5,083 nt of DNA from Candidatus Heimdallarchaeota archaeon (GTDB lineage Archaea > Asgardarchaeota > Heimdallarchaeia > Hodarchaeales > LC-3). Below, in pieces: positions 1-4,733 of the stretch. How positions within the stretch are numbered: the stretch's first letter is position 1; each line of letters begins with the position of its first letter. Below the pieces are notes generated by a model. The model ran no database searches. It was given only the letters and a program-made list of their open reading frames with translations, and was not told the DNA's origin. The stretch covers positions 1-5,083 of the forward strand of contig DAHXPE010000363.1 of NCBI GenBank assembly GCA_027364495.1. Reading direction: 5' to 3'. A program made the translations under genes and the position numbers.

Positions 1-1
1 G

Positions 2-88
2 CTACAGTATGCTGATACTATTTTTGTCGGGAATATCATTTATACCAACACTGATGCATATTTAGATACTATTCCAAGTAAAAAATAA
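2..88 (+). CDS. C-terminal fragment of a geranylgeranylglyceryl-phosphate synthase (GGGPS/PcrB family)
   Basis: Only the last 28 codons are present; the gene enters from the left edge and stops with TAA at 86-88. The peptide includes ADTIFVGNIIY, then an Asp, a Leu-Asp-Thr and a final Lys pair. This matches the end of the GGGPS/PcrB TIM-barrel family, where the last strand reads ADxIxVGNxxYxxxDxxLxT (I recall the Bacillus PcrB tail having this pattern). The VGN segment belongs to the phosphate-binding end of the barrel. In archaea the enzyme makes the first ether bond of membrane lipids, joining geranylgeranyl diphosphate to sn-glycerol-1-phosphate. No catalytic residue beyond this tail can be checked here. 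Another TIM-barrel enzyme with a similar phosphate-binding tail is possible. Confidence 0.65.
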   Translation, partial: LQYADTIFVGNIIYTNTDAYLDTIPSKK

Positions 89-107
89 TTGTTACCAAAG
101 AAATGAA

Positions 108-122
108 CTTTTCCTTTTCTTC
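108..122 (+). terminator. Pyrimidine-rich tract, possible archaeal terminator
   Basis: A run made almost entirely of T and C, with two T4 blocks, lies about 20 nt after the stop of the GGGPS-like gene and just before the TATA-like box of the next gene. Archaeal RNA polymerase can stop at T-rich non-template tracts without a hairpin, and none is seen here. The assignment rests on position and composition only. Confidence 0.35.
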
Positions 123-129
123 AATAAAA

Positions 130-140
130 AATATAAATTA
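130..140 (+). promoter_or_regulatory. TATA-like box for the PAC2 gene
   Basis: The segment AATATAAATTA is the best TATA-like match upstream of the PAC2 gene. A start site about 26 nt downstream of its centre would fall near base 161, leaving a leader of only about 7 nt before ATG 168. That fits the near-leaderless transcripts common in archaea and the absence of a Shine-Dalgarno sequence here. Confidence 0.45.
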
Positions 141-167
141 ACTTATTCTTAATTTTTGTTGATTAAA

Positions 168-965
168 ATGGTGGATAATATTACTGGGAATGATCTAGAA
201 AGGACGTCAATAATTGGTTCACAATTAAATAAAATAAGTGCAAGATCAGTTATTATAGGCTTTCCTGGAGCGGGTTTAGTTGGTTCAATAACATCTCGAA
301 CAATATCAGTTGAGTTAGATCTAAAAGTAATGGGTTTCATAAGAAGCCCTCTAATACCCCCACAAGCAACATTTTTTGATGGGATTTTATCTTACCCTTA
401 CCGAATCTATTCAGATACTGAATTTGATTTGGCTGTTATAGTAGGAGAAACTCCTTTATCAATGGAAGCAAATTTTAACATTGCAGTGGCTATCATGGAG
501 TGGGCTGAAAAAAGTAAAACAATTGAAGAAATAATAGTAGTTGATGGCTTTGCAAGTAATATACAAGAAAAAGATCCTTCTAATATTTATTTAGTTGCTG
601 AACCTGATATTTTAGGATCAAATAAGTTTAAAAAAATTTCAAATATTATAGCATTGTCAACCAAAAATCATGATTTAATATCTGGTTATATTGGGGGTGT
701 TGCTGGTGTAATCTTAAATGAATCAATTATTAGTTCATTAGACGGATTTGCACTACTTTCTGATTGTCCAGATCCAGATGTTGTAAATGTTAAAGGTGCA
801 GCTAGTACAATCAATGTTTTGAATAAGTATCTAGACATAGATGTTGATAACAGTGCGCTACTAAAAGAAGCAGAAACTATTTCCTCTAATTTAGAAGAGA
901 TGGCAACTAAAACTCGAAATGTCATTCAAGGATCAGACAAAAAACAAAACAAATTCTATAGTTGA
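168..965 (+). CDS. PAC2-family protein (proteasome assembly chaperone-like)
   Basis: This encodes a 265-residue soluble protein of the PAC2 family, related to the eukaryotic 20S proteasome assembly chaperone PSMG2 and to archaeal PbaA/PbaB proteins. Numbered from ATG 168, the diagnostic N-terminal strand-loop IGFPGAGLVGSI lies at about residues 30-41. It is followed by an IPPQATFFDG segment (about 65-74), a GETPL turn (about 94-98), and the glycine-rich GYIGGVAGVILNE (about 170-182). A CPDPDVVNVKGAAS segment near 200-213 leads into a charged C-terminal helix, as is usual for the family. TTG codons at 156 and 159 are in frame, but ATG 168 fits the promoter spacing and the family N-terminus better. 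No signal peptide or membrane segment is evident. It lies 79 nt after the GGGPS-like gene and is probably transcribed separately. No proteasome gene is visible nearby, so the client of this chaperone-like protein is unknown; archaeal members are not all proven to act on proteasomes. Confidence 0.88.
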   Translation: MVDNITGNDLERTSIIGSQLNKISARSVIIGFPGAGLVGSITSRTISVELDLKVMGFIRSPLIPPQATFFDGILSYPYRIYSDTEFDLAVIVGETPLSMEANFNIAVAIMEWAEKSKTIEEIIVVDGFASNIQEKDPSNIYLVAEPDILGSNKFKKISNIIALSTKNHDLISGYIGGVAGVILNESIISSLDGFALLSDCPDPDVVNVKGAASTINVLNKYLDIDVDNSALLKEAETISSNLEEMATKTRNVIQGSDKKQNKFYS

Positions 966-1065
966 GAAAAACGTACTAGAGAGATTCTTTTCTTGAACGA
1001 GTATTGATTGCTTTTAGAATTTAAAAGATTTAATAAATACCATTAAAAACATTCATCTAAAAATT

Positions 1066-1078
1066 GAAAAATATACAT
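1066..1078 (+). promoter_or_regulatory. TATA-like box with purine-rich BRE-like lead for the GTPase operon
   Basis: The segment GAAAAATATACAT places an A-rich element directly before an ATATACA core. A start about 26 nt downstream would fall near base 1100 and give a leader of about 28 nt, long enough to include the ribosome-binding candidate at 1117-1120. It is the best-placed promoter candidate in the 162-nt gap between the PAC2 and GTPase genes. The gap is AT-rich throughout, so chance matches are easy. Confidence 0.4.
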
Positions 1079-1115
1079 AAAAGTACATATAGACGATAAT
1101 TAAAAGGGACTTCAC

Positions 1116-1120
1116 AAGGT
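1116..1120 (+). promoter_or_regulatory. Short Shine-Dalgarno-like site before the GTPase gene
   Basis: AAGGT lies 7 nt before ATG 1128. Its AGGT part can pair with the 3' end of 16S rRNA (complement of ACCU). It supports ATG 1128 as the start, and most other genes in this window lack such a site. Confidence 0.45.
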
Positions 1121-1127
1121 ATTTAGA

Positions 1128-1634
1128 ATGGAAAAAGTTCAAAAGAAGATTTTACTACTAGGAGATGGAGCAGTTGGCAAAACTAGTCTAGTACATAGAT
1201 TTGTTGAGGGAGTCTTTAATGAAAGATATAAAGCAACTATAGGGGTAGATATTTTTTCTAAAGTTGTTAAAACTCTAACTGGTGAAGTTGAATTACAGTT
1301 ATGGGATTTATCTGGCCAAGCACATTTTTCTGCCGTAAGATCCAAATTCTATAATAAAGCTGATGGTGCCCTTTTAGTTTTTGATTTGACGAATAAAAAG
1401 ACATTTGAAAACCTTGAAAGTTGGTTGACAGAGACCAAAAACGGAGTTGGATCAGATATTCCAATGTTTATTTTAGGTAATAAAATGGATCTTGCTGATC
1501 TGATTTCTGTTCAAGATCAAGAAGTTTCTAGTTTTGTAAATGAACATAAATGGCAATGGGCTAAATCAAGTGCTAAAACAGGAGAAAATGTCGAAGGTGC
1601 TTTTATTTCAATAGCATCTGTTGTTATGAAGTAA
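1128..1634 (+). CDS. Ras/Rab-like small GTPase
   Basis: This encodes a 168-residue single-domain small GTPase. All nucleotide-binding motifs are visible: P-loop GDGAVGKT (12-19), switch I with Thr37 in YKATIGVD, G3 WDLSGQ (59-64) with the catalytic Gln64 equivalent to Ras Gln61, G4 NKMD (118-121) and G5 SSAK (147-150). The IGVD segment and the overall spacing are Rab-like. Two features are odd. The usual DTAGQER of switch II is DLSGQAH, so the residues after the catalytic Gln differ. The protein also ends right after the last helix, with no cysteine anywhere, so it cannot be prenylated and has no hypervariable tail. It is expected to switch between GTP and GDP states in the cytoplasm. It is the first gene of a cluster, followed 13 nt later by the HAD gene. 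Such GTPases are abundant in Asgard archaea. The family call is secure, but the partner and process are unknown. Confidence 0.95.
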   Translation: MEKVQKKILLLGDGAVGKTSLVHRFVEGVFNERYKATIGVDIFSKVVKTLTGEVELQLWDLSGQAHFSAVRSKFYNKADGALLVFDLTNKKTFENLESWLTETKNGVGSDIPMFILGNKMDLADLISVQDQEVSSFVNEHKWQWAKSSAKTGENVEGAFISIASVVMK

Positions 1635-1647
1635 TCGGGATAAATAC

Positions 1648-2397
1648 GTGATAGAGCTTAACCACATTAATGTTATCAGCCTTGATTTGTTTGATACTTT
1701 GGTAAGGGTAAGAGGTTTTGAACCAAGGATAGCATTTGAAAAATCATATTTTATACTTAAAAAAGGCGGAATTTCAATTTCCTTTGACGCTTTCTACAAT
1801 TCCTACCGTGCAGAAGTCAGAAAATATCTAGTTCAGAGAGAAGTAACTGGAAATGATTATACAAATGATTTTCTTCTCAAAAGAATGTTAGAACAACAAG
1901 GTTATAGCATAGATTTAGAATTATCCCGTGAAGTTATTTCAGCTTATTTTAATGCTTTGGTGCCTTATACTGTACCTTATCAAGGAATGGAACAAACATT
2001 AAAATCTCTAAAAGAAGAAAATTTTATTTTAATCTTAACTTCCAATCATTCATGGCCAGCACATGGGTTTGAAGTAATAAAGAGGGTTGGTATCAAAAAT
2101 TTATTGGATAGAGTGGTTTTTTCAGGTGAGATAGGAAAGGCCAAACCTCATACAGAAATTTTTGAGAAAGCTTTTGAAGGATATTCAAAAGATGAAATTC
2201 TTCACGTAGGTGATAATCCGATTGCTGATGTAGATGGTGCACAAAATTATGGTACATACGCACTATGGGTAAAATCAAGGGATCATTTCAGAGAACGGCA
2301 TAAAATAGAACCTACAAGAAAAGATAGATTAGTTGGCGAAATAAGAGATATTACAGAGTTGCCTGACTTTTTAGGCGTTAATCCAATTGAATTCTGA
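1648..2397 (+). CDS. HAD-superfamily hydrolase, subfamily IA-like (REG-2/haloacid dehalogenase type)
   Basis: This encodes a 249-residue cytoplasmic HAD-fold protein. Motif I is SLDLFDTL with nucleophile Asp13. An all-helical C1-type cap follows (about residues 20-110). Motif II is LTSNHS with Thr131/Ser132, motif III is Lys166 in GKAKPHTEIF, and motif IV is HVGDNPIADVDGA with Asp189 and Asp194. The usual second Asp (position +2, the acid/base of phosphatases) is Phe15, and an Asp sits at +3. This pattern is seen in REG-2/HDHD3-like (DxxDTL) and 'FDxFDTL' HAD proteins. The reaction could therefore be phosphatase or another HAD chemistry, and the substrate cannot be read from sequence. GTG 1648 is the only usable start: an in-frame TGA lies at 1627-1629 with no other start codon between them, and Asp13 must be included. 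The gene starts 13 nt after the GTPase stop and ends 5 nt before the SDR start, so co-transcription is likely. Confidence 0.88.
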   Translation: MIELNHINVISLDLFDTLVRVRGFEPRIAFEKSYFILKKGGISISFDAFYNSYRAEVRKYLVQREVTGNDYTNDFLLKRMLEQQGYSIDLELSREVISAYFNALVPYTVPYQGMEQTLKSLKEENFILILTSNHSWPAHGFEVIKRVGIKNLLDRVVFSGEIGKAKPHTEIFEKAFEGYSKDEILHVGDNPIADVDGAQNYGTYALWVKSRDHFRERHKIEPTRKDRLVGEIRDITELPDFLGVNPIEF

Positions 2398-2402
2398 AAA
2401 CC

Positions 2403-3335
2403 ATGAGCGACGAAGAATCTAATGTTATATTGCTTGGAGGGTCTTCTTTTTTGGGATTACAATCAGCACAAACATTATTTTATTATTTTAATATAATTTG
2501 TACCTATAATCAAAGTCCTTGTGCAAAATTTTACCCTGAATTCGACTGGTTTCAAATAAATTTCTTAGAAGAAGATAATAAAATAGAAAAAAACCTGTTA
2601 AGATTGATCGAAAGAACCACTGCAAATTATATTGTAAATTTTGCGGGTATCTCAAAGCCCAATGATGCAAAAAGTAATCCAAAAGTATCCAAAAAAATTA
2701 ACGAATCCGTTAATAAGATTATAACAAAATCATGTGCAGAGACTGACACAATTCCAATATTTATATCAAGTGACCATGTTTTCAATGGAGAAGAAGGTCC
2801 ATATTCGGAACTGGATGAACCAAACCCTCTAAAAAATTCGATTTACGGTCAACAGAAATACAATGCTGAAAAAATATATCAAGAAATGGAAAATTATGCA
2901 ATTATAAGACTATCAACTACTCTCGGCATTAATCTATATTTTCAAAAGCAAAACATTTATGAAAAAGCTCTATCCAAATTAGAAAAAGGGGAAAAAATAA
3001 CCGGAGCAGGTAATAAAATTCGGACCGCTAGTCATTGCTTCAATGTACCGTTTGTTATAAATAAAATAATTGAAGCATTTGAAGAAAAACGTATAGAAAA
3101 AGGAATTTTTCATGTTCCAGGACAATTACTATCTGAATATGAGTTACTGCAACAGATCGCTAGAACAAATAACTTTAATACATCCTTAATTGAAGAAATT
3201 ACAATAGATAATGACAATTATTCTTATCCGTTAAAACTTGGATTGAAAAGTGAACAAACTCAGAAAGTTTTACATGGAAAGTATTTATCTTTAAAAGAAG
3301 CTTTAGAATTGCTTAATTTTGACTATCAGCAGTAA
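2403..3335 (+). CDS. RmlD-like SDR (dTDP-4-dehydrorhamnose reductase / MAT2B-type family)
   Basis: This encodes a 310-residue extended SDR protein. The N-terminal Rossmann strand and dinucleotide loop is VILLGGSSFLG (8-18), where the middle Gly of GxxGxxG is Ser15. NFAGISKPNDA (79-89) corresponds to the family's NAAxxxVDxxE region. ISSDHVFNGEEGPYSE (121-136) is the RmlD signature STDYVFDG with the catalytic Ser. The catalytic pair is Tyr148 and Lys152 in YGQQK. A C-terminal substrate region follows (GNKIRTASHCFNVP, 202-216; GIFHVPG, 234-240). RmlD proteins reduce dTDP-4-keto-6-deoxysugars with NAD(P)H, while the related MAT2B is a regulatory subunit of methionine adenosyltransferase. The tandem HAD gene gives a mild lean to sugar-nucleotide or surface-glycan metabolism, but no other rhamnose-pathway gene (RmlA, RmlB or RmlC) is present. 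It is the last gene of the three-gene cluster and meets the metallophosphoesterase gene tail to tail. Confidence 0.88.
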   Translation: MSDEESNVILLGGSSFLGLQSAQTLFYYFNIICTYNQSPCAKFYPEFDWFQINFLEEDNKIEKNLLRLIERTTANYIVNFAGISKPNDAKSNPKVSKKINESVNKIITKSCAETDTIPIFISSDHVFNGEEGPYSELDEPNPLKNSIYGQQKYNAEKIYQEMENYAIIRLSTTLGINLYFQKQNIYEKALSKLEKGEKITGAGNKIRTASHCFNVPFVINKIIEAFEEKRIEKGIFHVPGQLLSEYELLQQIARTNNFNTSLIEEITIDNDNYSYPLKLGLKSEQTQKVLHGKYLSLKEALELLNFDYQQ

Positions 3336-3346
3336 TCAATTTAATA

Positions 3347-4069
3347 CTATTTACCAGTCCTTAATCTTTCACCTAATTGTTTTGGAAGACCAGCTTCATC
3401 GATAAGTCTAATTGGAATTTCAATATCATAGCTAACACGTTCAATGATTCCTTTTCTATTCACAGGGTCAAAAACAATATAAGAAGGTTTTGGTAAGCCA
3501 TCGCGTGGTTGACCAGTTGAACCCGGATTACAAAGAATCTTTTTCTCTATTGTTCTAATATACGGACGATGGGTATGTCCCATAATAATAACGTCCAAGT
3601 TACAAAGCTCCATATATTCAACCAAATGTAACTGATCTTTTGTTGGACTATCTTTTCCATCAAACATATAAAAATCAAGGGGATATTCTGGGGAACCATG
3701 AACCATTTGGAACGTTGTATGTTCTAATTCAAATGTTTCCATAGTAGAAAGAGTATATAATTGTTTTTTTTCATTTGTAGTTAATACATCTTTTGTATAA
3801 TTTAATGCAGCTGCAGCAAAAATATTGAAATCGGTAGGTAAAAATGAACGAGCAGCGGCATCATCATGATTGCCTTTAACAATTTTATCACAAGTTTCAA
3901 AGCAAAGTTTTAAGACTTCACTTGGTTGGGTGTAATAACCGACAAGATCACCTATATTTATGATCTTAGTTATAGGGTATTTTGATGCCATGTCTTCTAA
4001 AACTGATTCTAAAGCAAGAAGGTTAGCGTGAGGATCAGAAATAATTCCAAGAGTATATTCTTCGTTCAC
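3347..4069 (-). CDS. YfcE-like metallophosphoesterase (calcineurin-like fold)
   Basis: This encodes a 240-residue cytoplasmic phosphoesterase of the YfcE/MJ0936-like class (calcineurin superfamily, Metallophos_2 type). The full set of metal ligands is visible: SDPH (Asp12, His14), GD (Asp41 in NIGDLVGYY), GNHD (Asn68, His69), VHGSP (His124) and GHTHRP (His165, His167). The late signature NPGSTGQPRDG (181-191) is typical of this family. Members hydrolyse phosphodiesters or phosphomonoesters using Mn or Ni ions; the physiological substrate is usually unknown. The start is GTG (4067-4069 on the plus strand), needed to keep the first metal motif. The nearest upstream ATG (4081-4083) is out of frame. 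The gene lies alone on the minus strand, convergent with the SDR (11 bp between stops) and divergent from the winged-helix gene, with its own promoter candidate. Confidence 0.92.
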   Translation of the reverse strand: MNEEYTLGIISDPHANLLALESVLEDMASKYPITKIINIGDLVGYYTQPSEVLKLCFETCDKIVKGNHDDAAARSFLPTDFNIFAAAALNYTKDVLTTNEKKQLYTLSTMETFELEHTTFQMVHGSPEYPLDFYMFDGKDSPTKDQLHLVEYMELCNLDVIIMGHTHRPYIRTIEKKILCNPGSTGQPRDGLPKPSYIVFDPVNRKGIIERVSYDIEIPIRLIDEAGLPKQLGERLRTGK

Positions 4070-4116
4070 TTATTATAACTCATTTTAAGATAATTATCTA
4101 TTTAATTCGTAAAAGA

Positions 4117-4124
4117 TAAATAAA
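4117..4124 (-). promoter_or_regulatory. TATA-like box for the metallophosphoesterase gene
   Basis: Read on the minus strand the core is TTTATTTA. A start about 26 nt downstream would fall near base 4094 and leave a leader of about 25 nt before the GTG start. This is a position-based call in a very AT-rich region. Confidence 0.35.
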
Positions 4125-4148
4125 TTTGATTCTCTTAAAAAACCAAAG

Positions 4149-4186
4149 CTAATGTTTCAATACAACTAATGTTTAAGAAACTTTAG
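4149..4186. promoter_or_regulatory. Three copies of a 9-bp half-site, candidate operator
   Basis: CTAATGTTT occurs at 4149-4157 and again at 4166-4174, 17 bp apart start to start. The second copy is followed, after a 3-nt spacer, by an inverted copy with one mismatch (AAACTTTAG, 4178-4186), forming a 21-bp imperfect palindrome. The array lies midway between the divergent metallophosphoesterase and winged-helix genes, upstream of both promoter candidates. That is where a shared regulator would bind. The repeats are seen directly; the operator role is inference. Confidence 0.4.
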
Positions 4187-4238
4187 AAATTGATAATTAT
4201 CCTTATTTTAAAAGTATTATGTAGATATTCCTTGTGAA

Positions 4239-4247
4239 TTTATATTA
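4239..4247 (+). promoter_or_regulatory. TATA-like box for the winged-helix gene
   Basis: TTTATATTA is the closest match to an archaeal TATA box upstream of ATG 4266. The spacing would give a leaderless or nearly leaderless transcript, matching the lack of a ribosome-binding site. A second candidate, around 4205-4217, would give a longer leader. Confidence 0.35.
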
Positions 4248-4251
4248 ACAA

Positions 4252-4263
4252 GATACTGGTATC
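4252..4263. repeat. Short perfect palindrome just before the winged-helix start codon
   Basis: GATAC-TG-GTATC ends 2 nt before ATG 4266. It could be a small operator or a weak leader hairpin, but a 5-bp arm in this composition can arise by chance. Confidence 0.3.
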
Positions 4264-4265
4264 AT

Positions 4266-4715
4266 ATGCAAACTCAAGCAGATTTTTTTATCGAAGTCTT
4301 GCGGTTTATGGGTCCAGATGGTTATTATGCACGCACTGGCAAAGAAACCAAAATTATGTCTGCACTTGAGAGAAAAAAAGTTGTTAAAAGAAAACCTGGA
4401 ACAAGACGTGTTTATATTCTAACTGCTGATGAAAATGCAACAAAAAAAATTGATAAAAATGGGTTCACCTTGAAATTAAAAGAGTTTTTTTCAGAAGCAA
4501 AAACACCACAACAACCATTTGTATCAATAGAAGAATTAAGAGATAAATTCATCTCAATAGGAGTTGAAAAAGAACTTTTTGATAATTTTCTTATTGAGTT
4601 ATACGATGATAATGTTGTAGAATTAGAAAAATCCTTCACAGTTAACGATGGACAAAAAACAGGTTTGAACTACAAAAACAAAAAATATTTCAGTTATATA
4701 TTAACGATAAACTAA
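4266..4715 (+). CDS. Small basic protein with probable winged-helix segments, function unknown
   Basis: I do not recognise a named family for this 149-residue protein. Two segments look like winged-helix units. The first (about residues 5-53) has a helix, then ARTGKETKIMSALERKKVV as a possible recognition helix, then a basic hairpin KRKPGTRRVYIL as the wing. The second (about 86-148) has VSIEELRDKFISIGV, a helix ELFDNFLIELYDDNVVEL, and a final strand pair ending YFSYILTIN. The middle is lysine-rich. This suggests DNA binding or a protein-protein adaptor; the fold call is by eye. It starts a plus-strand unit and is followed 18 nt later by a P-loop ATPase gene, so the two are probably co-transcribed and functionally linked. 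Bases 4494-4518 inside it recur inverted at the window's right edge. A palindrome at 4252-4263 and half-sites at 4149-4186 lie upstream and could serve autoregulation. Confidence 0.7.
   Translation: MQTQADFFIEVLRFMGPDGYYARTGKETKIMSALERKKVVKRKPGTRRVYILTADENATKKIDKNGFTLKLKEFFSEAKTPQQPFVSIEELRDKFISIGVEKELFDNFLIELYDDNVVELEKSFTVNDGQKTGLNYKNKKYFSYILTIN
4494..4518 (+). repeat. 25-bp perfect inverted repeat, left copy (inside the winged-helix gene)
   Basis: These 25 bases, which encode the EAKTPQQP stretch of the winged-helix protein, are exactly reverse-complementary to 5059-5083. The match breaks at the next base outward from the left copy (4519 against 5058). The copies are 540 bp apart. This copy is embedded in a coherent coding sequence, so it is taken as the genuine one. 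Confidence 0.9.
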
Positions 4716-4733
4716 AAAAACTTGTGAAAAACA

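Noticed and set aside
156..167. Earlier in-frame TTG starts for the PAC2 protein (156 and 159)
   Set aside because: ATG 168 lies only 9-12 nt downstream, fits the TATA spacing, and the family N-terminus does not need the extra residues.
686..925. Antisense open frame of 79 codons within the PAC2 gene
   Set aside because: It has no recognisable domain and lies fully inside a confidently identified gene on the other strand. The same holds for antisense frames at 1139-1464, 2093-2278 and 2488-2682.
1011..1027. Six-bp AT-rich hairpin (CTTTTA / TAAAAG) downstream of the PAC2 gene
   Set aside because: The stem is weak, has no following T-run and lies in A/T-rich sequence where such arms arise by chance. 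It is not called as a terminator.
3336..3346. Possible bidirectional terminator between the convergent SDR and metallophosphoesterase genes
   Set aside because: Only 11 bp separate the stops and there is no hairpin or strong T-tract in either direction, so termination must occur inside the opposing gene, if at all.
4066..4083. Five-codon upstream ORF on the minus strand whose TGA overlaps the metallophosphoesterase GTG start
   Set aside because: It is very short, has no ribosome-binding site, and is easily explained by chance in AT-rich DNA. It was noted because a GTGA overlap can couple translation.
4412..4639. Antisense 75-codon open frame containing a CCGVFAS peptide also seen at the end of the ATPase frame
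   Set aside because: The shared peptide is the by-product of the 25-bp inverted repeat, not evidence for a gene or a protein repeat.
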